Source of the DNA: Stenotrophomonas sp. BIGb0135
GTDB lineage: Bacteria; Pseudomonadota; Gammaproteobacteria; Xanthomonadales; Xanthomonadaceae
NCBI RefSeq assembly: GCF_024810105.1
Contig: NZ_JANUDX010000003.1
Span: 496,001 to 560,000 of the forward strand
Reading direction: 5' to 3'
Length of the DNA: 64,000 nt
Positions within the stretch are counted from its first letter, which is position 1; the number at the start of each line of letters is the position of its first letter. Position numbers and translations under genes: made by a program. This document shows, in pieces, positions 46,438 to 55,121 of the stretch. The notes beneath the pieces are model-generated. The model was not told the origin of the DNA. It worked only from the letters and a program-made list of their open reading frames with translations, and searched no databases.

Positions 46438-46552
46438 CGCCAAAACTCCATCCTTCCATGAACGAAGCGCCACTGTACGAGCCCACCGAACGCCGAACAA
46501 GGGACTGATGGCAGGGGTCCAAAGGCGCGCCGGGTCGGCGCCGCCGGCCTGT

Positions 46553-46583
46553 AAAAAGGCCCAGACGGAAACCGCCTGGGCCT
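46553..46583 (-). terminator. Rho-independent terminator downstream of rimK
   Basis: On the minus strand aggcccaggcgg-ttt-ccgtctgggcct (12-bp stem, one mismatch pair) is followed by TTTTTA. It lies about 115 bases beyond the rimK stop. Confidence 0.85.
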
Positions 46584-46698
46584 GAAGTGTGTTCCCGATT
46601 ACCGATCCTGCTGAGGAGGGCAGAGCTGCGGTTCGTCGAAGCCTACGCCGGGGGCGATTAAAGCCTCGTTAAATCCGCCGAAGCTTTCCGTAAAAATC

Positions 46699-47592
46699 TC
46701 AAGGCCTTGAATTTACTGGCTTTTTCATATTGGCAACGTGGTCGATGATGCGCCCGGCCAGGTCGGTCTGGCAGATCGCTTCGATCCCCTCCAGGCCCGG
46801 CGTGGAGTTGACCTCCAGCACCAGCGGGCCACGGCTGGAGCGGATCAGGTCCACGCCCGCCACGCCCAACCCCAACGCCTTGGCCGACCGCACCGCGACC
46901 TGCTGTTCGGCCCGACTGGCCTTCGCCGCCCGGGCGCTGCCGCCGGCATGCAGGTTGGAGCGGAAGTCCCCGTCCGGGGCCTGGCGCTGCATCGCCCCCA
47001 CCACCTGGTCGCCAACCACCAGGCAACGCAGGTCCGCGCCCTGCGCCTCGCCGATGAATTCCTGCATCAGGAAGTTGGCATACAGCCCGCGCAGCGCCTC
47101 CACGATGCCGCGCGAGGCGCTGGCCTTCTCGGTCAGGATCACCCCCCTGCCCTGGGTGCCTTCGTTGAGCTTCACCACGTGCGGCGGCGGGCCCAGCATG
47201 GACAACAGGTCGACGGTGTCGTCGGGGTTGTCGCCGAACACGGTCACCGGCATGTCGATGCCCTTGGAGGCCAGGATCTGGTGCGCGCGCAGCTTGTCGC
47301 GGGCCCGCAGGATGGCATCGGACGGATTGGGCGTGCGCGCGCCCATCATCTCGAACTGGCGCAGCACGGCGGTGCCGTAACGGGTCACCGACGCGCCGAT
47401 GCGCGGGATGACCGCATCCACGCCGGTGATCGGCCGCCCCTTGTAGTGCATGGTGAAACCGTCGGCGGCGATGCGCATGTAGCAGCGCAGCGGGTCGAGG
47501 ATGCGCACGGTGTGGCCGCGCGCGCGCGCGGCTTCCACCAGCCGGCGCGTGGAGTACAGCTTGCTGTTGCGGGACAGGATGGCGAGTTTCAT
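46699..47592 (-). CDS. rimK: ribosomal protein S6--L-glutamate ligase
   Basis: ATP-grasp ligase that adds glutamates to the C-terminus of ribosomal protein S6, 297 residues (E. coli 300). It starts [20 protein letters not shown] as in RimK, with the ATP-grasp segments [36 protein letters not shown] and [15 protein letters not shown]. In-frame starts upstream give Arg-rich extensions and are rejected. RimK-type enzymes can also make poly-glutamate chains. Confidence 0.93.
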   Translation of the reverse strand: MKLAILSRNSKLYSTRRLVEAARARGHTVRILDPLRCYMRIAADGFTMHYKGRPITGVDAVIPRIGASVTRYGTAVLRQFEMMGARTPNPSDAILRARDKLRAHQILASKGIDMPVTVFGDNPDDTVDLLSMLGPPPHVVKLNEGTQGRGVILTEKASASRGIVEALRGLYANFLMQEFIGEAQGADLRCLVVGDQVVGAMQRQAPDGDFRSNLHAGGSARAAKASRAEQQVAVRSAKALGLGVAGVDLIRSSRGPLVLEVNSTPGLEGIEAICQTDLAGRIIDHVANMKKPVNSRP

Positions 47593-47876
47593 CGCGATGG
47601 GCGCACGGGGCCGGAAAACGCGAAGCATAGCCTGCGCGGGGTACGCTGCGATGAGGATCGGCGAGGCTCGGCGCCGCCAAGGTTTCATGGAAACGAAAGC
47701 GTGAGCGATCCCCCTTGAGGGGGCCCCTCATCGACCTGGGGACAAGACAGCCTCACTTTCCAACAGACGCCCGTGCGGTGCCTCGGCGGCTGCCCACGCT
47801 GTGTGGGCGTAACGGTGTTCCGCTGGCCCCCTCGAACCGATACCCTCGACGCCCGACCGGCGACCGCCGCAGACGC

Positions 47877-48620
47877 ATGCCAATGAAACCCGCAACGCTC
47901 GCTCCAGTGGCCCTGTTGAGTGTTCTCCTGTCGGGCACGACCGGTGCCGGGCCGGTGCAGTTCACCGGCTACGACGATTTCTACCGATCGTTGGGTGGCA
48001 ACCTGTTCCTGGGCCCGGGAACCGAACTGGGCATGCCCTGCACCGAATCGCCGCGGCACTGCCTGTGGGCCACCTCGACGATCCAGGCGATGCGTCGCCA
48101 TGCAGACGCACAGTGGACCGTGCCAGGCAGTCTGGCACTGGAGCCCACGGACGGCCTACCCGACGTTGTTTTCGATGGCCAGACGATGTTTGTGGGTGCG
48201 CGGCGCTGGCCACTGCGAAGCGCCGTCGACCTCGCCCCGCCGGCATGGCGCACCGGTGCATCCATCCGCCCGGAGAACCTGGCGGACGTCACGGCGTGGC
48301 AGCACGGCACGTCGGTGTGCCTGGACATGCGCTACGTCAGCAGCGGCAAGGGCGATCGTTACACCAAGGTGCTGTTGCTGCATGGGGAGCGGCTGTACCT
48401 TCTGCCCCCGCTGTTTGGCACGTGTGCCGCCATTCGGACCGCGCCGCACCACCGTTTCAGCTACCCGAGCAATACCTACCTGGGGTCCGGAATGGAAGAC
48501 ATTCCGCGCGGCTTGCAGGTGGACTACCTGCTGCCAGATGGCCGGACGCGCATTGCGCGCTATCTGCTGCGTTTTCCCGACCCGGACAATCCGTTTGCCT
48601 TCGAGGTCGTTGGCGACTAG
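47877..48620 (+). CDS. exported protein of unknown function
   Basis: A 247-residue protein with an N-terminal signal peptide (MPMKPATLAPVALLSVLLSG to GAG). The mature part has several Cys (PCTESPRHCL, VCLDMRY, FGTCAAI) that could form disulfides, and a C-terminus LPDGRTRIARYLLRFPDPDN. It is not recognised. Start ATG 47877 or 47883, neither with a clear ribosome binding site. A small hairpin (ccccctt-gaggggg, 47710-47724) lies in the gap upstream; the divergent rimK start is 285 bases away. Confidence 0.6.
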   Translation: MPMKPATLAPVALLSVLLSGTTGAGPVQFTGYDDFYRSLGGNLFLGPGTELGMPCTESPRHCLWATSTIQAMRRHADAQWTVPGSLALEPTDGLPDVVFDGQTMFVGARRWPLRSAVDLAPPAWRTGASIRPENLADVTAWQHGTSVCLDMRYVSSGKGDRYTKVLLLHGERLYLLPPLFGTCAAIRTAPHHRFSYPSNTYLGSGMEDIPRGLQVDYLLPDGRTRIARYLLRFPDPDNPFAFEVVGD

Positions 48621-48859
48621 GGCGTGAGCAGCTCCAACGACCCGGTGCGCGCCAACGCTGCGGGGCGGTCAGAAGCCACACGCGCGACATCCGCCACGGC
48701 GAGCCGGCCATCGACGAAGGTGTAGCCGATTGGTCGCGGTGATCAAGCCGCTTGGGGAGGTGAGTCGGTGCTGATAATGGACCGACGGTACCATAGGTTT
48801 TTTCCCTATCTGGCCTGGGGCTACACTGAGAGTGACCCCTCCCTACGTGTGAGTAGGCA

Positions 48860-49555
48860 ATGGATATTACTTGCAAAGGGCGCTGCATTCCCATGGGTCT
48901 GATAGCTGGGGCCCTGATAGTGGGGGTAGTGGCGTGTGCGCAGCCTTCGAAAGCCAACCAGGAAAAATCCATGCAGGATGCCATGGCCGCTGACATTCAG
49001 CGCGAACAGGACAATGCAGCGGCGATCGTAGATGCCGCCATTTCAGCAGAAACGGGGCCCGCAGTGAGCTGGGATGGGCATCCTCCCATGAAGCCCGGGG
49101 CGGAGCAGACCCCGCAGAGCCTGATCGAGCAGGTCCACAGGCTCGCAGCTTCCCTTCGCTCCTATGCCGACTCGGAGCCCCAACGGGTCGAAGAGATTCT
49201 GGGTACGGCTCTGCCGCCGGACAGCGAGGGACGCCGTCGAGGGGTAACGGGAAATGTCGGGGCCGGAACATACGCGTGGGCGGTCTGGAAGTTCTCGCCA
49301 GATGGCGGTGGCCAAGCTATCGAGTTGACCGTCGCGCCCGCTGAAGTTTGTCTGGACTTCCAGCTACTCAAGTCACCCCTCGTGGATGATGGTTTTCGAA
49401 TGCATGTCCCAGCGTTTGGCGACGATCAACGCATTACCTTCTATAAGAGTGTCAGTCCTTCGTTGACACTCTATGTGGCCATGAAAGTGGACGTGCGCCA
49501 TGCTCCCACCTGTGCCTCGGTCGTGAATATGGAAATTGCGCAGAGCGAGACTTGA
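48860..49555 (+). CDS. putative lipoprotein of unknown function
   Basis: A 231-residue protein with an N-terminal hydrophobic segment ending in GVVACAQ, which fits a lipobox (Cys about residue 26). A helical, Gln/Asp-rich stretch (residues 30-60) follows, then a compact domain with AWAVWKFSPDGGGQAIELTV. Its base composition is visibly lower in G+C than its neighbours and its third positions are mixed, suggesting horizontal origin. No family is recognised. It lies just outside the tRNA island described at 50034. Confidence 0.55.
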   Translation: MDITCKGRCIPMGLIAGALIVGVVACAQPSKANQEKSMQDAMAADIQREQDNAAAIVDAAISAETGPAVSWDGHPPMKPGAEQTPQSLIEQVHRLAASLRSYADSEPQRVEEILGTALPPDSEGRRRGVTGNVGAGTYAWAVWKFSPDGGGQAIELTVAPAEVCLDFQLLKSPLVDDGFRMHVPAFGDDQRITFYKSVSPSLTLYVAMKVDVRHAPTCASVVNMEIAQSET

Positions 49556-50033
49556 TCCGCGGATGGAGGGCATCCCGGACGCAGACTGCGCGACGGCACT
49601 GAGGCATACGCGTTTCTTGCCCAGGTCATGCGCAAGGCGATGGGCGACGCCTTCCTCGCACTGTCTTCGTCGAGGCAGAATTTCCCAGGAAACGCAGGCA
49701 GGATTTCATCCAGTTCCTTCTTGCCCACGAGTCTTCCTGCACGCATCGCCCTGAAGGTATCGGAGTGTGCCACGCGCATGCACGTCGCCGTCAGTCGTGC
49801 GCGATCACCAGCGGGCAAACCCAACGCACAGAAGATGAAGCGACACCCCACAAGTGCGATCGAAGCTCAAGCGGAACAAGCAAGCGGGCGTAGCGCCCTG
49901 ATGGGCGCTCAGGAAGAAGCGACTTTCGCATGGAGCGATACCTCAAACGATACCTGCGGGAGGGTCGCTTGACGGCAGCGTTATTGACTCAGCCCCTTCG
50001 CGTTCATGCACTTAGCTGCAGAAGCGATTGGAC
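49556..50033. other. intergenic stretch beside the tRNA island, no clear gene
   Basis: An open frame on the minus strand (49471-49851) reads RLVGKKELDEILPAFPGK in its middle and could be a small unknown gene, but it has no ribosome binding site, overlaps the lipoprotein gene by 85 bases and has no recognisable family. The rest shows no palindromes or terminators. Decayed island DNA is a fair guess. Confidence 0.4.
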
Positions 50034-50056
50034 TGGAGCGGGTGAAGGGAATCGAA
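50034..50056. repeat. displaced copy of tRNA-Gly 3' end (att site)
   Basis: These 23 bases (tggagcgggtgaagggaatc plus gaa) are identical to 51842-51864, the CCA end, acceptor strand and T-arm of tRNA-Gly on the minus strand. The rest of the tRNA is absent here. Upstream similarity (gaagcgattggac versus gaaagcgctgggggaca) continues weakly. This is the far attachment site of an element integrated at the tRNA 3' end. Confidence 0.85.
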
Positions 50057-50161
50057 TTACCCCGCGCCAACCAATTGATTTTCCTAGCTTACACGGCGGG
50101 AGGGTGATCCAAAATTGTGCCTCAGTTGGTGCCCCAGTGATTCTAGTTTGTCTTCAAGAAA

Positions 50162-50494
50162 TCAGCGGGTGGGGCCCTTTTTTGAAAGAGGAAGGGAGGA
50201 CGCTGCTACCCGTTCCTCTACCAGGCGCAGCTCGGCTGCGGCATTCATCGCCTGCTCCTCGAGCTGCTCAGCGCTCAGGTAGAAGGCAGGCAGTGACGCC
50301 AACAGCTTTTCGTCATTCGTATACGAATCCGCATCCCCGAACAGCCTATCCAAGACCATAAAGCCTCCTTCGGGAAGCGCTACATCCTCATTCTTGAACT
50401 TCTTCAGATACCTTCCGCTGAACTCGTCGGCGTCGATTTCTCCGCCAACGAATGCGTCAATTAGAGAGAGATACTCATCACTTTTCCGAATCAT
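50162..50494 (-). CDS. colicin-immunity-like protein (Rhs/bacteriocin immunity)
   Basis: A 110-residue acidic helical protein. The pattern YLSLIDAFVGGEIDADEFSG, then FMVLDRLFGDADSY and LSAEQLEEQAMNAA, matches the colicin/pyocin-type self-protective immunity family (pattern: FDxLDxLFxDVDAY with a C-terminal helix). ATG 50494 has a strong GGAGG 7 bases upstream, which supports separate translation. The frame is open upstream into the Rhs remnant without a stop, so a fused reading also exists. It should protect against the toxin tip of the neighbouring Rhs protein, which is now incomplete. Confidence 0.65.
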   Translation of the reverse strand: MIRKSDEYLSLIDAFVGGEIDADEFSGRYLKKFKNEDVALPEGGFMVLDRLFGDADSYTNDEKLLASLPAFYLSAEQLEEQAMNAAAELRLVEERVAASSLPLSKKGPTR

Positions 50495-50920
50495 TTTGAA
50501 CCTCCGAGCGACCCACTCTCGAGCGCGTGGTTTAGTCGCGGGATCAACGAAATGCGTGACATCCTTGCCGCGGCATGTTCCTTGAATGGCCACCGTTGAA
50601 TCAACCGCGCCTCCACCGTAGTAGCCCGCCGCACCGCCGCAAACTGCACCTCCAGCGATGGAGGCAGCGACACACGCGTTCTTCTTTGCCAGTCTTTTCG
50701 GATCGGTAGCAATGGTTGGATTCGAATCAATATAAGCGTAAGCGCTGATGCCCCCCCTTAATCCAATCGGATCACTCTGCGAGTACCAACCCACCGCCGG
50801 GTCGTACTCGCGCCGGTAGGTGTGGAACAGCCCACTCGCGTCCGTCGCCTGCTGGCCCGGGAAACGCAGTGCCAGCTCGAACGCCACGCCATCGCCATCC
50901 GGATCGACATTCGGCGTCAA
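50495..50920 (-). pseudogene. Rhs-repeat core C-terminal fragment with toxin-tip remnant
   Basis: The frame begins abruptly near 50920 and contains the end of an Rhs core: LRFPGQQATDASGLFHTYRR, then YDPAVGWYSQSDPIGLRGG and AYAYIDSNPT. The conserved DPIGLRGG marks the junction after which Rhs proteins carry variable toxin tips. The following 90 residues (AKKNACVAASIAGGAVCGG ... VTHFVDPATKPRAREWVARR) would be the tip but are short and unrecognised. No YD-repeat body is present, so this is an orphan tip left by recombination or truncation, with its immunity gene behind it. Confidence 0.7.
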
Positions 50921-50990
50921 AAATAGACATCAACCGGTATCGCGCTATACGTCGGGATATAGCAACGAAAACCCGCTTACTTTTCCGTCA

Positions 50991-51371
50991 TCACTGAATT
51001 GGCGGGCGATCTTTCAAGAGGGAGGCGCTATCCGGATCATCCGTGCTAACAAAGATGGAACCATTTGCCTTCAGCCAAACATTTACGTACATCCCTGGCG
51101 GAGGCATCTGATTGAGGGACGCCCCCTCTGGGAGCAGCTCCCAGTTGGTATCCCCGGAACAGACCGCCTTCCGAATCAACCTATGACTATCCAGCCCTCG
51201 CTTACTTAACTCGGCAATGACTATCTCAGGGGGGGTGCGGTCAAATCCCTTGTACGCGATGCAATTTTGTCCAGTCTGTCCAATGGGGTACGTTGAGCTC
51301 TCCGAGTCATCGCTGCACCCCGTCAGAAACAATACGAATAAAATAACTATCAGTAGCCGAAGGCGTCGCAT
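50991..51371 (-). CDS. small lipoprotein of unknown function
   Basis: A 126-residue lipoprotein: signal peptide MRRLRLLIVILFVLFLTGC with a clear lipobox (LTGC, Cys19). The mature part has two more Cys (QNCIAYKG, AVCSGDTN) and ends LLKDRPPIQ. AAGGAG lies 9-10 bases before the ATG. Low G+C and location in the tRNA island suggest foreign origin. Lipoproteins near toxin/immunity loci are sometimes immunity factors, but nothing in this sequence shows that. Confidence 0.7.
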   Translation of the reverse strand: MRRLRLLIVILFVLFLTGCSDDSESSTYPIGQTGQNCIAYKGFDRTPPEIVIAELSKRGLDSHRLIRKAVCSGDTNWELLPEGASLNQMPPPGMYVNVWLKANGSIFVSTDDPDSASLLKDRPPIQ

Positions 51372-51492
51372 TTTCGCTCTCTCCTTTCGCGTACTGCCTG
51401 ACTATACGCCTTGTCCACCCGCTCGCTTCCGAGTCCACCATCTGTTTTTTGCCCGGTATCGTTTGGGCCACAACCCAATCAAGGCACGCCAA

Positions 51493-51759
51493 ATGATGCG
51501 ACACGCATTCCCAACGCTGGCCCTTACCTTCAGTGGAAGGTTTCTTCCGGCCGTAGATCAGGCGCAACAGCTAGCGCTTGCCGCAGAGTTGGATAGCTCG
51601 GGCTGCGTCGGCGCCTGGACTAAGCAGGTTCACATGGTGGAGACCTGTGGAGGCATCCACGACGGGAAGCCCGCCCACGTCGAGACTCAGTGGACGTTCG
51701 AGGCTGCAAGCGACGAGGACGCCAAGATCGCGCAGCGACACCTTGACTCTGTGGCCTAG
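51493..51759 (+). CDS. small hypothetical protein
   Basis: An 88-residue frame starting MMRHAFPTLALTF and containing SGCVGAWTKQVHMVETCGG and a C-terminal AASDEDAKIAQRHL. Third positions look coding-like, and AAGG precedes the ATG, but no family is recognised and a longer open frame upstream runs antisense to the lipoprotein gene. It may be a fragment of a larger gene carried by the island. Confidence 0.3.
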   Translation: MMRHAFPTLALTFSGRFLPAVDQAQQLALAAELDSSGCVGAWTKQVHMVETCGGIHDGKPAHVETQWTFEAASDEDAKIAQRHLDSVA

Positions 51760-51841
51760 ATATCTGCGATACAAAACGAGGAATTGCGGAGCGGCCTGGA
51801 TATTGCGGAGCGGCCTTGATCCCCGAAAGCGCTGGGGGACA

Positions 51842-51915
51842 TGGAGCGGGTGAAGGGAATCGAACCCTCGTCAGTAGCTTGGGAAGCTACAGCTCTACCA
51901 TTGAGCTACACCCGC
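51842..51915 (-). tRNA. tRNA-Gly (anticodon CCC)
   Basis: The minus strand folds into a full cloverleaf: acceptor GCGGGTG/CACCCGC, D-arm GCTC-AATGGTA-GAGC, anticodon arm GTAGC-TTCCCAA-GCTAC with anticodon CCC, T-arm GAGGG-TTCGATT-CCCTT, discriminator T and an encoded CCA. Its 3' end is the attachment site duplicated at 50034. Confidence 0.96.
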
Positions 51916-52041
51916 GTGGTGCCGGACAAGTCTATGCGGCGGAGTGGTCAAAAGGCAACGGGCGGCACTGGGCCGCCCGCTGCGTCCGGCTTTCGCCGGC
52001 CCTGCGCGGCGCCCCGGCAAGGGGCGCTGCGCAAGGGTGGA

Positions 52042-53883
52042 TCAGAAGCTGCCGCTGAAGCTGGCGAACAGCGACACGTCGCGCGCACGCTTCTGCAGCG
52101 TGGTGGCGCTCATGCCGATGTTGCTCTGCAGGCCGCCCAGCTTGACGCGTGCGCCCATCACGGCGGTCACGTAGTCCTTGTCGAACTCCAGGCCCGGCAC
52201 CTTGTACATGCCCACGTCCGGCATCGACTGCAGCCACGCGCTGGCCTGCTGGCCGTCTTCGAACTCGTGGTCGTAGGTGACCTGCACGTACGGGGTGACG
52301 GTGCTGCCTTCGAAGCGCGCCTGCCAGCCGAGGCGGCCGACGGTGGAGTCGACGTCCTGGTTGGCATAGCCCAGCGCGGTGGCGCTGGGGTTGCTTTCGG
52401 CGTAGCCGTCCAGCTTGACCTTCTGCCAGATCACCGCGGCGATCGGGCCGTGGCGGAAGCCGCCTTCGAAGTGCGACTGGCCGCCGAAATCGTAGCCGGC
52501 GTTCAGTGCCACGGTCAGGTTGCTGCCTTCCGGCGACCCTTCATGGGTGCGGGTAGCCGGCCCAAGCTGGACCTTGCGGGTGACATCGTAGTCCAGCCAG
52601 CTGTAGCTGACCTGGCCGTTGACCCAGGCGTGCTGGCCGTACCAGCCGGCGAACAGGCCCAGCGAGGTGTCGGACTGGGTGAAGTCGCCCTTGTTGTTGC
52701 CGAAGTCGGCATCCATGCGGCCGTAACCGGCGAAGCCGCCGAGCACCAGGCCGTCACGCGCCCAATCCACGCCGAACAGGCCGGCCGGGGCCATGCCGTC
52801 GTACAGGTCGCCGTGCGAGTAACGCTGCATGTCGCCACGCACGCTGCCCCACCAGGACATGCCGTCGTCCGGACGGCCACCCAGGTGCAGGCTGACCTGG
52901 TCGGCGCGCGAGCGGCCGATGGTCTGCGCCGAGTGGGTCAGGATCTGCTGGTTGCGCGGGGCTTCCAGGATCGACAGGGTGTACTGGCCGAGCATCTCAT
53001 GGGTGGCGCTGGTGGGATGCACGCCGTCGGCGAACACGTAGGTGCTGGCGGCGGTCGGGGTGGCGTAGCTGGTCGGGTTGCAGGTCAGCGACGAGGCCGT
53101 GGTGCAGGCCGGGTTGGTGACATTGACGAAGCCGTACTGGCCCGGGTTGGCGACGATTTCCTGCAGCACGTGGAAGGTGTCCACCGGGATCACCTGCAGG
53201 CCGGCGGCCTTCAGGCCACCGAACAGGGCGTCGTTGTAGGCCTTGGCCAGCGCGGTGCCGGCCGCCATCGCGGCGGGGCCACCGGCGCGTGCGCCCGGGG
53301 TCAGGCCGACGTCGGGGATGGTCGGGACCACGATGTATTCGGCGCCGGCACCCTTCAGGGTGGCGACGATGCCGACCTGGTCGGTGACCGCGTTGGTCAG
53401 GGTGGAGACCAGCGGGGCGCCGGCCTGGATGGCGAACAGGTCATTGGCGCCGCCGAACACGGTGTACAGCGCATTCGGGTCTGCCTTGCCGCCGTTGGCG
53501 GCCAGGTACTGCGCGGTCTGGGTCTTGAGCGAGTACACCGGCACCGCCGGGGCGCCTGCGGCCAGCACCTGGCTGGTATCCACGCCGACGCGTGCGCCAC
53601 CGATGGCGTAGTTGTCACCGCCCTGCCCGTTGCCGTGCGCCGCCCCGTTGGTACCGTAGTAGTTGGCCACGTACTGGGCGTAGGTCCAGCCCGGGTTGGT
53701 GGTGAACTGACCGGTGACCGGCTGCACGCCTGCCGGCAGCAGCGGACGGAAGTACCCTGCGTCGGTCAGGCTGTCGCCGATGAACACGGTTTTGGTGTAC
53801 GGCGACTGGGCCATGGCCGGCGCCGCCGCCAGGGCGATGGCCACGGCCAAGAGGGAACGCAGGGGACGCTTGCTGATCAGCAT
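52042..53883 (-). CDS. GDSL-type autotransporter esterase/lipase (EstA-like)
   Basis: A 613-residue surface esterase. Signal peptide MLISKRPLRSLLAVAIALAA, then a GDSL hydrolase passenger with TVFIGDSLTDAGYF (nucleophile Ser), FGGANDLFA (block III Asn) and FADGVHPTSATHEM (Asp/His), and a C-terminal autotransporter beta-domain from about residue 340 to the final Phe (FASFSGSF). Related autotransporters such as P. aeruginosa EstA act on short-chain esters and affect rhamnolipid production and motility. ATG 53883 has AAGGAG 7 bases upstream. A hairpin (51959-51981) lies beyond the stop. Confidence 0.92.
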   Translation of the reverse strand: MLISKRPLRSLLAVAIALAAAPAMAQSPYTKTVFIGDSLTDAGYFRPLLPAGVQPVTGQFTTNPGWTYAQYVANYYGTNGAAHGNGQGGDNYAIGGARVGVDTSQVLAAGAPAVPVYSLKTQTAQYLAANGGKADPNALYTVFGGANDLFAIQAGAPLVSTLTNAVTDQVGIVATLKGAGAEYIVVPTIPDVGLTPGARAGGPAAMAAGTALAKAYNDALFGGLKAAGLQVIPVDTFHVLQEIVANPGQYGFVNVTNPACTTASSLTCNPTSYATPTAASTYVFADGVHPTSATHEMLGQYTLSILEAPRNQQILTHSAQTIGRSRADQVSLHLGGRPDDGMSWWGSVRGDMQRYSHGDLYDGMAPAGLFGVDWARDGLVLGGFAGYGRMDADFGNNKGDFTQSDTSLGLFAGWYGQHAWVNGQVSYSWLDYDVTRKVQLGPATRTHEGSPEGSNLTVALNAGYDFGGQSHFEGGFRHGPIAAVIWQKVKLDGYAESNPSATALGYANQDVDSTVGRLGWQARFEGSTVTPYVQVTYDHEFEDGQQASAWLQSMPDVGMYKVPGLEFDKDYVTAVMGARVKLGGLQSNIGMSATTLQKRARDVSLFASFSGSF

Positions 53884-53999
53884 GTAAAGCTCCTTGAAGT
53901 GGGAGAACCACCGACGTACGCCGGCGCACGGTGTAATGGTTTCACTGCACCCGGGCCAATTCACGCTGCGTTGCCGCATGAAATGCCCCGGGGACCGGC

Positions 54000-54042
54000 C
54001 AGCCCCCGGCGGGGCCGCCTCCGCGGCCCCGGGAGGGGGCTG
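54000..54042. repeat. long GC-rich hairpin upstream of thiS
   Basis: cagcccccggcggggccgc with ggccccgggagggggctg around a CTCC loop forms a stem of about 18 bp in the gap between the divergent autotransporter and thiS genes. No T-run is near; no TPP-riboswitch motif is seen. Confidence 0.5.
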
Positions 54043-54083
54043 CAAGGGTACGCAGTCCAGCGCCATTGAGGGACAATGGCGTC

Positions 54084-54284
54084 ATGAACATCGTGCTCAA
54101 CGGCGAGACCCGCCAGCTTCCGCAAACCGCCACCGTCCTGGACCTGTTGCAGGTCGAGAACCTGCTCGAACGCCGCGTCGCGGTGGAGGTCAATGGCGAG
54201 ATCGTCACCCGCAGCCGGCATGCCGGGCACGCCTTGCAGGATGGCGATCGGGTCGAGATCGTACACGCACTCGGTGGCGGTTGA
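54084..54284 (+). CDS. thiS: sulfur carrier protein ThiS
   Basis: A 66-residue ubiquitin-like sulfur carrier for thiazole synthesis, starting MNIVLNGETRQLPQTATVLD and ending in the required Gly-Gly (HALGGG) that is thiocarboxylated by ThiF. The ATG at 54084 gives the usual size. thiG follows after 42 bases. Confidence 0.95.
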   Translation: MNIVLNGETRQLPQTATVLDLLQVENLLERRVAVEVNGEIVTRSRHAGHALQDGDRVEIVHALGGG

Positions 54285-54326
54285 GCGACGCAGCATCGCG
54301 CCGCGCGATAGGCGATAATTGCGCGC

Positions 54327-55121
54327 ATGAATGCAAATGCCCCCATTGATTCGCTGGTGATCGCCGGCAAGACCTACGGTTCCCGGCTGCTGACCGGCAC
54401 CGGCAAGTTCAAGGACCTGGAAGAAACCCGCCTGGCCACCGATGCCGCCGGGGCCCGGATCGTGACCGTGGCGATCCGCCGCACCAACATCGGGCAGAAC
54501 CCGGGCGAGCCCAACCTGCTCGACGTGCTGCCGCCGGATCGCTATACGATCCTGCCCAATACCGCCGGCTGCTACACCGCCGACGACGCGGTGCGCACCT
54601 GCCGCCTGGCGCGCGAACTGCTGGACGGGCACAACCTGACCAAGCTGGAAGTGCTGGGCGACCAGAAGACGCTGTACCCGGACGTGGTGCAGACCCTGAA
54701 GGCGGCCGAGCAATTGGTGAAGGATGGCTTCGAGGTGATGGTCTACACCTCCGACGACCCGATCCTGGCCAAGCGCCTGGAAGAGATCGGCTGCGCCGCG
54801 GTGATGCCGCTGGCCGCGCCGATCGGCTCGGGCCTGGGCATCCAGAACAAGTACAACCTGCTGCAGATCATCGAAGACGCCAAGGTGCCGATCATCGTCG
54901 ACGCCGGCGTGGGCACCGCCTCCGACGCGGCGATCGCGATGGAACTGGGCTGTGACGGCGTGCTGATGAACACCGCCATCGCCGGCGCCCGCAACCCGAT
55001 CCTGATGGCCAGCGCGATGCGCAAGGCCGTGGAAGCGGGCCGCGAGGCATTCCTGGCCGGGCGCATTCCGCGCAAGCGCTACGCGAGTGCGTCCTCGCCG
55101 GTGGACGGGTTGATCGGCTGA
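54327..55121 (+). CDS. thiG: thiazole synthase ThiG
   Basis: A 264-residue TIM-barrel enzyme that makes the thiazole phosphate of thiamine from DXP, ThiS thiocarboxylate and dehydroglycine/glycine imine. Motifs: [37 protein letters not shown], the Schiff-base Lys in [10 protein letters not shown], and [20 protein letters not shown]. It overlaps trmB by one base (TGATG). Confidence 0.97.
   Translation: MNANAPIDSLVIAGKTYGSRLLTGTGKFKDLEETRLATDAAGARIVTVAIRRTNIGQNPGEPNLLDVLPPDRYTILPNTAGCYTADDAVRTCRLARELLDGHNLTKLEVLGDQKTLYPDVVQTLKAAEQLVKDGFEVMVYTSDDPILAKRLEEIGCAAVMPLAAPIGSGLGIQNKYNLLQIIEDAKVPIIVDAGVGTASDAAIAMELGCDGVLMNTAIAGARNPILMASAMRKAVEAGREAFLAGRIPRKRYASASSPVDGLIG

Larger units (their letters stand above)
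50034..51864. mobile_element. 1.8-kb island integrated at tRNA-Gly(CCC)
   Basis: A 23-bp perfect direct repeat of the tRNA 3' end bounds 1.8 kb of DNA that is visibly lower in G+C than the flanks. Contents: an Rhs core/tip remnant, a colicin-immunity-like gene, a lipoprotein and a small unknown frame. No integrase is left, so this is a remnant or a passively mobilised piece. Near the far end, minus-strand caccaactgaggcacaat-type repeats (50113-50140) may be recombination-associated. Confidence 0.75.

Noticed and set aside
49471..49851. Minus-strand 126-codon frame beside the island
   Set aside because: No ribosome binding site, no recognised family and overlap with the lipoprotein gene; kept only as a remark.
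53884..54083. TPP riboswitch before thiS
   Set aside because: The conserved THI-box sequences (CTGAGA and the ACCTGATC-type element) are absent from the leader.
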